From positions 1,178,001 through 1,242,000 of the forward strand of contig JAADJZ010000008.1 in NCBI GenBank assembly GCA_011032825.1: 64,000 nucleotides of DNA, in the 5' to 3' direction. A program made the position numbers and the translations under genes. Source of the DNA: Massariosphaeria phaeospora (Eukaryota > Ascomycota > Dothideomycetes > Pleosporales). The notes beneath the pieces are model-generated. The model did not search any database and was not told where the DNA came from. It saw nothing but the letters and a program-made list of their open reading frames with translations. Below are positions 1 to 12,762 of this stretch, piece by piece. The stretch's first letter is position 1; each line of letters opens with the position of its first letter.

Positions 1-2675
1 CTCGCCGAACGACTGCCTTCAGGTAGGTACTGAGCGTTGCTGATGGCTCGTCGGCGAGCGGGCGTATTATGTTCACTGAAGTCATGGGTGCTCCAGCTAG
101 CTCGGTGAACACGGGCTCCGTACGGAAGAGCAGAGTACGACATTTGGGATAGAACGCTCCCTGCGCGAGCGCGTTGAGCGGGCCTCGCACCGACTCCATC
201 TGCATGGGAGGCCGCTAGAGACAGGTGAGACGCACTTGGATCGCCGCGTACTTCGCCTTGGAACTCTGCATCCTCGTCCTCGATCTTCGCCATTCTCCTG
301 ATCGAGTTAACGCTAAAATATGGGCCTTTTGGTCGTTCTGGCATCGGCTCTGGTGGAGGGGCCGGTGGGGGCGGAACGTCCTTTTTCTTCTGATCCATGT
401 GGTTGAAGTATTTCTCGCGAATGGGAGCCCATCTTTTCGGGTGAAACTCTTCCCGGTTCCGCATCACAGACATGTAACTCGACACCGCTCCGACAAGAAT
501 GGAGACGAGCACGATGATTGTGAGGAGGCCTTGGATGACAATGATCACAATGCCAATAACTGTAGCAGGTATTCGCGCAAGATTGAAGCCGACGTCGAAC
601 GCTGCCGATAGCGCGACCGTTGCGACTTTGCTGAATCCCAGAAGATAGACGACCAGTATGTTAAGGCGTTGTCCTTCGAATGGGCGCATTATGATGATGC
701 CGACGAATGCGATGAACTCGACCACTAAGAGTCCAAAGACTTGCACCATGGGCCTTCCGGAAGCTCCAGCAAGGAAACATGCTCGGACAAATTCATACAC
801 CATCCATACGGCAAAGAACCACCATCGGGTCTTGCGGAAGCGGGAGGCCAGCCAACCAAACTTCTTGGTAAAGTCGTCATCATCATGGATAGATTTTGCT
901 TCTTCTGATGCCGGGCTGATTTTCCACCAAGGTAAAGAGCCGGCATACGCTTTATCCTGTGAACGTACACCCTCACTTGCGCGGGTGAAACCATACCAAG
1001 GGATAACTCTTAACACTTTTCGCTTCTCCACGTTCAAACGATCCGGCTCCGAAATGTATTTGCCGAACTTGATTCTGTAGAAGCATGCATACCCTGCGAG
1101 TCCTCCTAACCCGAAAAGCATAATCAGGAAGACAATGCATGCGACCGCAACTGGACCAGGAGAGGCGAGGTAGCTGAACTGGAAAAGTGTGAGGAACATC
1201 ATCATGAAGAACCCGATGAACAGAGTTCGGAGCACTGCAAGAGCAGTGTAGCCTAGATAATGTGCTCTAAAGAACGATAGTCGGTTGCTCTTGATGAGCT
1301 TCGTCTTGCTCAAGCCCTCTAGAACGAACTTGAAGGCAACAACTAGGAAAGCAACGACGGTGATTAGCACAAGAAACCACAAGAAGCCTGTCATGAACGC
1401 GTTGGACGCCGGGATGTCTTGTGGTGCAAGTGCTCCTGCGAATCCTGAGTAGTTTCCTGGCAACGGAAGTCCCGGCTTGACGGGGTTGCCATAGTAAGAG
1501 AAGCCATTGGAGGCATCCACAAGCTCCCTTTTCGCCAGACTCTCTTCAACATGACGAGCAACTCGGTTGAATTTGCTTCGTCTCATAAGTCCAGGAACAT
1601 TCAGAGCAGTGGGAAACCTGTCTCGCTTGTAGATTTGGTGAATGTCGTAACCACCCCCTAAGTCTGGGTTCTGAACGCCGGTTCCCGCAGCTCCGACGGC
1701 GGAGGTGTTGCCTTTGTTGGACCCGATGAAGTTGTTGATGGTATTTTGCATGCCCTCGGAATAGATCATGCCCCCGGCCCACGCATAATTGCTCCAGAAC
1801 GCCACGAGCACACTCGGCCAGTTCATGGACAAGGCTCCACTGAAGAAGATGTGGTGCCACACAGCAAACACAACCAGGACCGACAAGGAATGGGCGTAGT
1901 GTTTGCGCATGACCGGGATACTGTCTCCGTATATGGCAGTCGCAAATGACGATATGACCGCGACAAAGGTGAAAATCCCTAGCACGGAGCTTACTGCTTC
2001 TGTCTGTGAGAAAGAATTCCCATTGGTGACGAGCGCAGAGAAGCATCCGATCTCCGACTGGGTGGTGTTGGAAAAGATCCTAAGAATCGCCTCTCCTTCG
2101 AAGTCGGGAATTGCCATAGCGATCGAAGGGATGCCTGCAATGTCGGCCTGGCTAATGGGAATGACACCATTTGCCTCGATAGGCACTCCGGCTTTTACAG
2201 GACAAGCACTACAGCACATTAGATAAAATTGACCTCCGGGCATCATATATCGTACCTGCGGATGTTCGCGCTACAGGGGTTGAAGGTAAGGTCGAAACGG
2301 CTCTCGCCGTACGCGTAAACTCCGATATACACTAGTCGGTTGTTAGCTCTGCACTTGTCGTATATGTCACCGTGCGATCGTACTCATTATGGCCTCGTTC
2401 CTCAAAGCTGTCTCTCCCCCAAGGTGGAACAATATCGTCATGTTGTCCTTGTAGTAGGCAGCATCAAATCGGGTGACATTGATGCTACTGCTACCCATGC
2501 AGTCTCCGAAGTTTGCAGTGTACAGCGCTGGTTTCCGGTCATCCCTCACACGTACATCTTTTCCGTCGACCTCGGCAGTAACATATCGCGGAGCCGCAGC
2601 GAGCGCAGGACTGAGACAGGAGAGAACCACAAGCAGAAGTGCGAATGCAGACCCACGCGATATCGGGAGGATCAT
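1..2675 (-). CDS. TRP-like / flavin-carrier (Flc/Pkd2-type) membrane protein, 3' end outside window
   Basis: Polytopic membrane protein of the fungal TRP-like family (ML-like N-terminal domain plus TRP domain), which includes yeast flavin carriers and fission-yeast Pkd2; roles proposed for the family are Ca2+ or FAD transport and cell-wall integrity. Exons read as 2384-2675, 2256-2331 and 1-2208, with introns of 52 and 47 bases. The start at 2675 is chosen because it opens directly into a signal peptide (MILPISRGSAFALLLVVLS). The lumenal domain carries YIGVYAYGESRFDLTFNPC and IPDFEGEAILRIFSN, typical of the ML-like part. Hydrophobic segments follow (GIFTFVAVISSFATAIYGD, VFAVWHHIFFSGALSMNWP), and the later TRP block has FVRACFLAGASGRPMVQVFG and FNLARIPATVIGIVIIVIQG. 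About 858 residues lie in the window; the cytoplasmic tail with a Pro run is still open at base 1. The splice sites restore family motifs on both sides, so the family call is firm; the transported substrate is unknown. Confidence 0.9.
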
Positions 2676-4447
2676 TTTGGGTGTTTGAGCGAGCCCTCGG
2701 GGACGTAGAGCGGGGAGGTAGAGGATGGTGTTGGCGCCGTTTGCCGGTTGCGGACAGCTCTTGACCAGCCTCTGAATTTGGCCGCCGAGAGAGAATAGCA
2801 AGCGGTCGGTAGTGAGGTTGGTGCTAGCGAGAGTTGCGAGATAAAAGAGCCACGCTCAGTTTGTTTCTTCAAGGAGCTCCTCAAGAGCGTCCCAGGACGC
2901 AATGGCTGCGATTCGTCGCAATATCGATGTAGGTAGGTAGTTTGTACGCGGCGGTGTTACGGGAGGGCGGCCGGCATCCAGGGTCCAGCGCACGTTAGCG
3001 ATGCAGGGCGATCGAATGCTGCATCGTTCGGGGGGTGGTGACAGACGCGGGGGGCGAGAGTAGAGGGCGGCGGGTGGATGGTGGCGGGCGGCGGGTGGCG
3101 GATGCCAGAAGGGAGGCCAGCCTCTGGGTTAAGGGTCAGCGCGGATGGCGTGGATACTGGAAAGGAAACAGCGCCCTGCGAGCTGACGACGACACAACCA
3201 CGACCATTCACGGCAAAAGCGAACTCATTGGGTCGTAGCCGCTGCTGCAAATGGAAAACACGAGCGCACCGGGCGTCGATACGTGCGAGTAAATAGCAGC
3301 CTGCTGTTCTGCCCCGCAGCACCTCTTCCTTTCAACAATATGATTACGCGTTCAATTCTGCCTCTCACTGCATCAGCATCCCACTTTAAACCTCGCGCGC
3401 GCAACATGCTGCTGCATGCGGGCTGCCGCCGCCCAAGCTCCCCCGCCGGCTGCACCACCGGTCCCAATTGGACCGTAGCCTGCAGCCATCGTCATGGGTT
3501 TGCAGCGGGAGCGCGTCAGACACTGAGCGATCAGACACCATCTAAGCATTGTAGGCCAAGGTGCGATCATAGATCATAGCGGTCGCTTGTCTGAGACGTT
3601 TTGACCCCAGTGCCCCAGTCACGGGCCATCCGAACTCTCGTTATTTGCATTCCAAACGTCCACACGGAAACAGAAACGGAGACCAAACTGTGATTGCCTT
3701 ACGGAATGTGTATTGTAGCGGCCATAACAACCAAGCAACACATACTTTTCAACAGCTTTACACTAAAGATCCACCCTGACCTGTAAGGCAATAGTGGAGC
3801 ATCTCGCATTTTAGTCCGTTGAAATTCTCCAGCTTTCCTGAGCTACAGCTACTACATCACAGAGCAAGCACGCGCGCTATGTTACATCGTGCCGTCCAAC
3901 TCGAGCTGAGGTTGGATAGATGGGTGGCGCTCATCCCGGGGCGGATTACGGGAGGCCTAACTCCTTCCGACGCCGCCATTTTGCTTAATACGACGACTGC
4001 GAACGATCAAAGTGGTTTAGAGCCGTCTCGCTACACAGTCTACCGTGCCGCATGCGGGATGGTCTTCCATTCCGTCAGTGTATTTCGGGTGCAGCGCGCC
4101 GGAATGATGGGTGGCCTCTGCGGGCGTTGCTGGTCTACGAGATGGCGGTTGACTGGGAAACGAGGTACCGCGCAGGAGCTCGAGAGTAGATTTGACGCAC
4201 CGAGCCCACATCGCGATTGAGGTGTTGGTTTGGCAGTCTTGAGCCCTACTGAGAGACTGCGTTAGCAGCCACAATCACTGATAACCTATGGAGAAGGTTA
4301 ATGGACAACACATGCGTAAGAGATAGACAGGGGGAACGAGAACGCTTCCACATACATACCTTACAATTTTCATCTAGACGATTACAGTATCCGTTTATGT
4401 TTTCAGTAGTCCATGCGTGTCGGCATTACCCATCTCATTCCTGGTAT
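2676..4447. other. Intergenic, no gene seen
   Basis: This stretch lies between the start of the TRP-like gene and the end of the thioesterase gene and so should hold the promoter of the former. It contains a purine-rich GGCGGGTGG-type cluster at about 3068-3105. Open frames of up to 144 codons exist, but none shows family motifs or a convincing splice structure. Confidence 0.5.
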
Positions 4448-5441
4448 TCAAGCCACGCGAGCGGGGAAAATTCCCTTCGCTCTTACGCAAACCTCCCCCT
4501 CTAGCGATTCGAGGCTCGCGCTGATCTCTACTGTCGGTGTCCATATAGGTGCCGCTGACTCTTTCTTAGTGAAATCTTTAGGAGCCTCTAGCCAGGGTTT
4601 CGCAGATTCTGGATCAGGTGGAGGAGCAGTTTGATATAGATTGGGTTTCGAGAACGATGCGCGAAGGACGTAGAAGTTCAGGATGAGCGTCGGACGCGCG
4701 TAGGTTACGCTGATGGTGTCAGGCCGGGATATGGTGTCTGCGATCTTGTCAGTATTGCTGTCGAGTAGTCCTTGTTGGGCCTGGAGGTATACCTATAGAC
4801 ATATTCGGGCCAGCAACCATTCTCGACATGGCATCCTCAAATATTGTTGCAATTGCTCCCCCGTGCGCCAGACCGGGCCACCCTGAAAGCGCACCACCCA
4901 TCCACACCACGGCGACAATCTCCTTTGTCTCGGAGTTCCAGAAGGCGCGCTGTACCCCTAGCCCTCGTGAGCCCGCCATTGCTTGCTGTGTAATTGTCCG
5001 CGTATTCCTGTCTCTGTCTTCTGCAACTTGCGCGATACACCCGCTATGATCGAGCTCAATCCAGCCTCCTCTGCGCTCTACAAGCTCTTGTAAACGAGTT
5101 TCGGTGTGCAGGTTGTGCACCTGGGCGCGCATTGACTTCACAACGTCAAGCTTGTCGGCATCTGAAGCGAGAGTCTCGAGGTAAAGTTGGTCCTCGCGCG
5201 AGCCGGGCACAGGCAGAGGGAGAGGAGATCCGAATAGACGAATCGCATGGCCTGTTAATACGCCTAATCCAGATACAAGGCCATACCAAACGTACAAGGG
5301 GCGGATTCGGCGTGGTTTATGGGTGGTACTCGAGGTGGAACTGAGGCGGAGAATGTGCGGCTTGCGATTCGCAGGGCGACGATACGGCCGAAAAGTTGTT
5401 CTTAATAGCGACAACGAGGGAGAAAATCGAGTGCTAGACAT
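4448..5441 (-). CDS. Mitochondrial-type hotdog thioesterase (THEM4-like), single intron
   Basis: Predicted acyl-CoA thioesterase of the 4HBT/PaaI hotdog superfamily, about 312 residues from exons 4793-5441 and 4448-4737 with a 55-base intron. Residues 1-45 are Arg/Ser/Thr-rich without acids until late, as in a mitochondrial presequence. Residues 47-66 (IRPLYVWYGLVSGLGVLTGH) form one membrane segment. The hotdog core has SGWPGLAHGGAIATIFEDAM at about 186-205, with His193-Gly-Gly and the helix acid Glu202/Asp203 in the usual active-site position. After the splice the frame continues ISVTYARPTLILNF, the expected second strand of the fold, which confirms the intron. The C-terminus ends GIFPARVA. 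It follows the GFA-domain gene on the same strand, 224 bases downstream of that gene's stop. Substrate chain length cannot be read from sequence. Confidence 0.88.
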
Positions 5442-5673
5442 GACAGCCTAGCAGCGTCCCGCGACAAAGAGATGCTGCGGTAGATGAGTTGGGATGAGAA
5501 GAAATCGGTGTGACGAGCTAATCGATTCCACCTCGGTCCACATGTCTTGGCATCCCCGAGTCCGAGCAGCCTATCTCAATTCATGCCTCAACAACCGCAC
5601 CACAACTACGCTCTAGATTTCGACCGCGAAGACTCAATTTGTACCCCCATAAATACACCGCATCTCCACTTAG

Positions 5674-6224
5674 CTACTGCAAATGTTCCGAGTCGACGAA
5701 GCGCGACTTGTTCAGTCCATCCCAGTGAACAATCTGAAGGCCCTCCATCTTCACGTTTTTGAACATGCGAACCTGCATCGATCTAAGCCGCGGTTACTTA
5801 CTAGGGGAACAACCTTACATTTACACCGAGAAGATCCGGTGCTTCGCCGTGTTCCGCCATTCTTGGATCAAATAACACGCTGCTCCCGCACTTGCCACAG
5901 AACTTGTGCAGGTTCCGCTTGATCCCGAAGGAGTAGCTCTTCAGCGCGTCCTCACCGCTCTTTACGCTGAGCTGTTCGCGTAGTGGGTAGACGAGCAAGT
6001 ATCCGTTACGAGAGCAGATGGAGCAGTTGCACGAGACGACTTTCTGTTTGGCAAGAGGTGGTGACAGCGTCACTGTGTACCTATCGTTCGTCAGCAAACT
6101 CGACGCCCACACATAATTGTTACTATCCACAGTACCGGACCGTCCCGCAGTGACAGAGAGCGTCGTACTCCTGCATGTCCGATGAATCGAATTCGGGAAG
6201 GTGTGGGGGTTCCGATTCGCTCAT
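5674..6224 (-). CDS. GFA / CENP-V zinc-binding domain protein
   Basis: Small (149-residue) protein of the Gfa family, named after glutathione-dependent formaldehyde-activating enzyme; most fungal members have no proven reaction. Exons are 6136-6224, 5819-6080 and 5674-5772, with introns of 55 and 46 bases. The zinc ligands are visible in the family order: Cys24-His-Cys26 (CHCGTVRY), then Cys47-x-Cys49-x2-Cys52 (SCNCSICSRNGYL) and Cys91-x2-Cys94 (FCGKCGSSV). The intron at 6081-6135 falls inside CHCGTVRY and its removal rebuilds the motif exactly, which fixes the start at 6224. The last exon gives VRMFKNVKMEGLQIVHWDG, the usual Gfa C-terminal strand. All expected cysteines are present, so it should fold and bind zinc. 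No signal peptide; likely cytosolic. Confidence 0.88.
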
Positions 6225-9200
6225 GGTTGTGGTAGAGGTTGTCGGATTAGTATTGTAACAGTGGTGCCAGGTCTTGTTACTCGAGTTCTTCCCCTATATC
6301 TTGTGAGCGTTATATGCTAATAGTGAAGGCAACATAAATTTTCAGCAGGACGAAGTAACTAGCCTCATATGAGTAGCATACCTTGGCTGGGCTTACATAT
6401 GTTTCCGTTTACTCTCCGAAGACCGATACGATCTCCATTTTCTCCGAGACCAAATATTCTGATCTTGAGACGAAGTGTGTCAGCAACCTGTATCACAATG
6501 CTCAGCAGAGTTGTGTTGGTGCATACCCAAGGTCATCGCGGAACGTATCTTCCGAAACACCTGCAATCGACAGCACACCTTCGGTTCTCAAAGCGGCTTC
6601 ATGCTTATAGGAGCGCACTGCTTCATACCACGAGCACGGTTCAGTGTCTTACCATGAGGGCTTCGATGCCTTATTAACTCTCATAGATCCCAGGACTCGT
6701 ATGGCAAGATCATCATACTGCACCACATTGTCCCACCACCCCGCTCACTACAGCTTCACTGCTCTATGCATGTTCCACCGCTTTTCGCCCGGTGGCAGTG
6801 GCACCGCCACCGATTCCGTGCCTCCAGCGCCTAGGAGATCGCGTGGTACCGATGGCTTTTTAAGATGACTTGCGTCCCAGGATAACCTCGTTGTACGGAG
6901 CTAGCCAGACAAGTGGAACACAGCTCACCGGGCTCTCCGATTGGTGTCTCAGGTCGGAGACACCATTACTTGTGGTTTCTTCCAGACGGGCGGTTGTGTG
7001 TTGCACTGACGTTGACTCTAGCTCACGCCTCCTTTTAGCATACCCTGGTCTACGGGTCCTACAGAGCTTTAGGACTGATCCCAGTGAACTGGTTTGGTAC
7101 CCTCCTCGATTCGGCGTGCCGTGCACAAGAATCTGAGGTCGGTCCCGAGCGGCGAAAACACTGGGAGTGTACCGGCGCCTATGATGGAGCTCAATCCGGG
7201 CGGCAGTGTTACCTTGACTGTCAAACTAAATGGCCATGACCAACTTTTCCATGTCATAGAATGCAGGAGCCGCTTACTTATGCCCCTTTCTCCAGACTCC
7301 GGCGGTGGTAAACGAGGCGCCTTCAGTACTGTGGTTGATCTTTCTAGTGAGAGGAGTAGTAGAGATTGCGGTGGAAATGGTGCATCATGTTTGCGCTTTG
7401 GAAGTTCGGTTGGTGGAATTGCGGAGTGGTTTGATGGATTATCACCTCCATCCTCCTCCGCTGATCATCACCAACACATCCTCATGATCATCACCATCAT
7501 CTCTGAATCATCTACCATCTTTTTTGTTCTCTTATCGTAAAGGGTTAAGTTATGTCGCGGAACAAATCCCAACACGCTATAAGCGGATTCGAGTGATTTT
7601 TAATTAATCAAGAGGTAGCATATTGTTTCACAATAGTAAAGAATCTCACAAGCCAATCGGTCTTCGGGCTTATATAGTGTTTCTGAGAAAAGAACTCTAT
7701 GTGCGTTTTTTGTTGGCACCATGACGTGAGCACTTTTCTCCAGAACGGCCGGCGGCACATGACGAAGTTACCAGAAGGTTTGTGATATATGCGCTGTGTA
7801 TGCGACTCTCAGAAGACTATATAGGGATCGCGTTGGAGATTATTCCGCAGTGCGCTAGAAAAGATTTTTTGGGGTATTCCATGTGTGTATTTTCACGCCG
7901 CTTCCAGACTCACGAATCATGGAGATATGTCCTTTTAGTGCTGAAGGTGTTGAGAGTTTGCTGGGTGTGGAAGAATCTGGGAAAGTGAAGTCGAAGGGTT
8001 TATATACTCAGAGTTCGGCTTTGGAGTTATTCGCATGTTTCTCTTCCTACGACTTCTCCGTTTGTGTGATTCCGGCGAAGCGATAGTCGTTAGATAGCCA
8101 CATGGGTGGACTTGTCGACATCTTCATAAGCTTGCACATACATGTGATATCGGAGTTTACAACGCAAGGACATGACGAAATGCCCTTGTGTGGTACTCTA
8201 CCACAGTGACACCGCTTGGCAGCGCACACATAAATATCGCTCCTCGCGTGTTCTCAACCCCAACGCTCAAAAGCGCTTTTTGCGAATAATAAAAGCGATA
8301 TCCAACGCTTACATGGTTGTCGGAATCTCCCTCAGAAATGCCAACCCAATCCTCTCATGGAGATTATACTGAGGAACCGCAACTTCAGAACCCGAGAAGT
8401 TTTCGCAAAGTTCAAACTTGCTGTGAAGAGCCTTATTTTTTTTCAGCGTAAGCTGAGTGGGTGCTTCGTTTTGTGGAGCCGCACTGTTAGAACCATGGTT
8501 CATCAAGATGACTCCTATAAGACTCATCCTCCTCATCTCTTCACACACACACACCAAAAACCAGAGAACTCGTTTCCATGTCTGAAAATATCGCACAAGT
8601 ATCGGCGGATGTTCTATCATTAAATGCATTTCTGGACTTCGCCATGGTGTTTCTAAGGTATCATAAAGGGGATACACATCTGCGGCTGGATCCTTTGACT
8701 CGCCTTAGTCTCCCGCAAAAGTCTTATGACAAAACCTTTAATGGCAAAGTGTGCCAGAAGGAAGATCTCAGCAGTATCACCCTGAGCGAAATAAAGGCAG
8801 ATGCTATGACACCATGTCTGGGTCCGTGGATCTGAGTGCACGAAATATCGTTCAAGAAAGTCTTACTCGTCTTCACGCAATCTTGCAGTCTGGACGAAAA
8901 GAGCTCATCCCCAGATTCCATGGAGACACCGGTCCTTGATCACACATAAAAGCTAGTATCCAACGGAATGGAGACTGAGGATTACTGATACAAAAAGAAG
9001 GACGCGCTGCTGTCATACACGCTCGGAACATCCGTAAACTCACACGTGGGTACGAATTTTTGGAAGAGCAATAAGAAAGCTGTTCGACGCCATCCATAAC
9101 TCCAAAAGAGACGTATCCGCCTCTGCCAAACAGCAAATAACGAGATATGATGTTGGAAGAGTCAGTATCTGGCTACACAAGAGTATGCTCCTTGGGAATC

Positions 9201-10263
9201 AACGTAACTATCACGGCCTCTTCTATATAAAGTCTCTCGACTAAAATCGAAACAAGGACACCGCTAGGTCTATAAACGCCGACAAGTGTACTCGATGTTC
9301 TGGACCGGCAAAGGAACCTTCCTACAAAAGTATCTATATTCGTGGAGAACTATCAAAGCATACGCAAAGGTTCAAACAATGTTATATTCCAACGCATGGA
9401 TTGGTTATCGTTACCTTATGGCTATAGAAAGCCGCTTGCTGGCAAACTATAAGCCCACCGCGAGCTTCCAGGTGCTAACTCCAGAAAGCTTCAACACATA
9501 ATCATGGAGCGAGCGAGCGAGACATCGCAAAAAAAAGGTTCAACGATGGCATATACAAAGGAACCTGGACTAAAGGCCTGGACGGATTCTCTTGATGTGG
9601 TGCGTTGGAAATGAAGAGCTAGGCGTTCAATTTCATGAGTCGTTTCGGCTGGTATTCATGCACCATATACCTCCTTAGTATACCATCGCCATCAGGCTCG
9701 AAGAAAGGCCATAAGAGAAAATGGATCACTTCATGTCGGGACCCGTCGCTTGGAAAACTGCTACGAAAAAACATTAGACAGCTCGACGGAATGCGATCTA
9801 TCAGAAAACCATGAAGACAGGTTGTATGGAACCGCGCCGACTAAGTTCTGCTTGAATATCAGCAGTGCAGTTCCATATATTCTCTCAGAGAAAGGAATTC
9901 TATACGAAATCTGCTTATGCTCCATTCCATGTGGGACCTCCCCTGAAAACGAAAATCCCTCGGTCTATTGACCTATGAGACTCCTGCAGCTCGAAACCCT
10001 CTCTTACAAAATGCGATTATTACTTCCTCGAAGAATACATGGAAGCCCAGGAGAAGGAGACTCAACAAATCCGAGACGGCGTCTTTGTAGGTTCAGAGTC
10101 ACGGAAGTATTGAAAGATTAAACTAAACACCAGCATGGTGGGTGTGCTGGCAGCTCCGGTTTCGACACAGGATAAGTTTCCGGCGACCCGAACCGTACTC
10201 GGCATATGTTATGTCTGCCGGGCGACAAAAGAAGTACTGAAAAGACCTGCGGGGCTCGATTCA
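6225..10263. other. Long intergenic region without a supportable gene
   Basis: Four kilobases of moderate GC content on both strands with no open frame above 150 codons and no recognisable motif. Loose reiterations occur, for example TGGAGATTATTCCGC, TGGAGATATGTCC and TGGAGTTATTCGC about 90-100 bases apart at 7.83-8.03 kb, which suggests old tandem repeats too decayed to delimit by eye. The base composition differs from the AT block at the right end, so this is not the same RIP-type sequence. Confidence 0.4.
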
Positions 10264-12100
10264 TGTTGTGCTCGCTGCCCTAGGTCCGACCGACCCTCGA
10301 CACTGTGAAACTATCCAAGCCGAGAGCATGAGCTCCTGAGACGCCGGAAACAAAACCAATTGGAGCGTCTTGGAATGTTTGTAGAGCGACAAGAAAAATA
10401 CTAAATTCCACGTATCTCAATCTCATGTGTGTCACGGTCAGAACATCAAAATACAATAGTGGAGATCCGCTTCTTCGAACCGCAACTTCAACACTATACA
10501 AGTCCCTCTACCTCACACGCCTCTTATTGGGATACAAATTTGTACTGGACTACCTATGGCTGCTGGACCGAGAAGAAGAAGAGCGACTAAAACTCTACAC
10601 GATATGATCCGATGAGTGGAACCACCCAAATACAAAGAATGTTCTTCCTCCTCGATGTGTTGAGCTCCTAACATGCGTCCGTACGCTACAATGTCTCTGC
10701 CTGGAACTCGAATCCTGGGATACGAAGAAAGAGTCATGACAGCCATGGCATGTCTGCTTGCTCGTCGGAAAGAGACAAGAAGTGACGAAATAGAAATAGT
10801 CCAGATAGGAAACATGTGCGCGACCCTGCCCGCCAGCGTGCTTAAATAAACAACAGCTAGAGCGAAGTGACGATGTGTCCAGAACAATGAATAGAAAGAA
10901 CACATGGGACTGCTAAATGAAATACACTCAACCAGAAGAAATGTGCCCGGTCGTTAGAAAGAGAAAAGAGGGAAGAGCAAATGAAAACGTTTCGGCCATC
11001 AGCATATGTGCGACCCGCTCGCTGGCGAACTTTAAAGAACAATATCAAAAGCTAAGAAACGACCTGCATAGAAAAATGTTCAAAGATGTTCCATGGGGTC
11101 ATGTGCGATCCCGCTCCCTGGCGAGCTTTCAAAAAACCAACAGGTGGACTGACCAATGTTCTGACCAAAATCTGCATTCAAAGAATACATCGGACTGCGA
11201 AATGAAAAACTCTATAGCTAGAGAATATGTGCCCGGTCGTTGGACAGAAAAGAGAGCAGATAAAGAGCGTCCGAGTCGATGGTATGTGCGACCCTGCTTG
11301 CCGGCGAGCTTTGAAAAAGAATCTCAATCTGCGCAATGTTCTGTCCAGAAATGAACGATGAGATCCATGCACAGGACTGGGGAACGAAAAATTACAACCA
11401 CCAAATAAATGTCAGCGTCTTGGAAGAAAAAGAACGAAGCTTTTAAATAAAACACATCAGAAACCCTGGGATATGCAACCCCGCCCCGCCCGCCGTGCAA
11501 CACCAAAAGACCGTACGCCAAACGGCCAATGTCCTGTTTACACCAAGAAAAACAAATGCAGACAGGACATGGGCCGTTCGTCAAGCAGAGAAGATAAGCA
11601 GTTAAACAAAGTACCCTAACAACATCTTCATGTGCGACCCTGCCCTCAGAAGACCTAAAATAAAGGAACCAGATAAAACCTAGGTTCCGTACAAAACAGA
11701 CATTCGCATTGGTCATGGGAGTGTGGACGAAACTACACCTCGCATAATGTATGCTCGCTGCGCCCGCCCCTCAAGAAGAGAAAAGAATCAGCCAAATAAA
11801 GCACATCAATATCGAAATTATGTGTGCCCCCGGTCCTGTAAGAGACCTAAAATAAACCCACCTAGATCGAAGCAATGTTCAGTTCGAAATGGCCAGCACG
11901 AATTTCCATGGGAGTGCGGGAACAAAAAACAGCAAATTGGTCCCCAACATGTGTCTGGTTCTCGGGGAAAACTCCAAACAACATCCCACATGGGGATGTG
12001 AACCGAAAAAGCAAACAATCAAGCTGAGCATGTCCGCCCGCGCCTGGAAAAGAAAATCGAGTACGAAATCGAGCTATGAGCGCAGCAGGCACGCTCCCCG
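10264..12100 (+). repeat. Decayed tandem repeat, units of about 95 and 190 bases
   Basis: An imperfect phrase of the form ATGTGCGACCCtGCc recurs with starts at 10814, 11006, 11101, 11284, 11473, 11630 and 11820, i.e. spacings of 192, 95, 183, 189, 157 and 190 bases. Within units, secondary phrases recur in the same order: GCGAGCTTT plus an A-run, CAATGTTCTG plus a GAAATG run, a CATGGGACTGCG-like phrase followed by GAAA, and ATGTGCCCGGTCGTT before GAAAGAGAAAAGAG. A weaker unit starts near 10264. The units are diverged and carry small insertions and deletions, so this is an old satellite-like array. It does not encode a repeated protein, since the frame shifts between units. Confidence 0.6.
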
Positions 12101-12337
12101 GGGGCAACATAGAAAATCCCCAGCACGTAAGGTTCATGTCTGTCGAGAACGCGGTTTCCCTCTACTTGAACGTATTCCTTCTTCTTCTTCCCCTAGGACC
12201 TATTATGTACACCTACATCCAAAACCCCGCTGCTACTGGTTCATGGAAAAAGCCAGAGATCTGAAACTACAAATCAGGAAAGGACTGTGTTCTCGAGCCT
12301 TCCCCTGGGGAATCTACAAGAACTGGCGTCCAAATCC

Positions 12338-12762
12338 TGCATGCCGTGCGTCCAAAAAGTCGACCGTTGAATTACTATGGGTTTGGCTAGAGTACCAAAT
12401 ACAACCATGGGAGGAAGACAATGGCCGTTGTTGGCTGGCAGTGTGCTGCGAAGAATGAATCCGCACAAGAAAGCACCCGTGGGGTATCATGGCTGGCTGT
12501 TGCTGGACAAACCGTTACCAATGTAACAGATAACATATATCGACCCCTCCCCTGATGAAACTACATAAAATCACACGGGATGCTCTCATGCCATGCATCG
12601 AAAGGAAACCAGACTTTCGGCATGAGTTCCCGGCCGGAGTACTAAAGAATACAGCGGTGATTTCATGGCTGTTGGGGGCAGAGTGCTGCGAAGAAGAACA
12701 AGTCCGCTTAAGACAGCACTCGTGAGCTAGGATGGCTGCTGCTGCTGCTGGACAAATTGACT
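12338..12762 (+). repeat. Two-copy direct repeat, period about 242 bases
   Basis: Copy 1 (about 12338-12515) and copy 2 (about 12580-12762) share a GTGCTGCGAAGAA phrase (starting about 12443 and 12685), then TCCGC..AAGA.AGCAC.CGTG, then ATGGCTG..GTTGCTGGACAAA. Copy 2 has an expanded (CTG)5 in the last part. This may be an outlying piece of the array that ends near 12.1 kb. Confidence 0.55.

Noticed and set aside
7440..7520. CATCATCACCATCAT run as a His-tag-like coding repeat
   Set aside because: Short simple sequence in a frame without other features.
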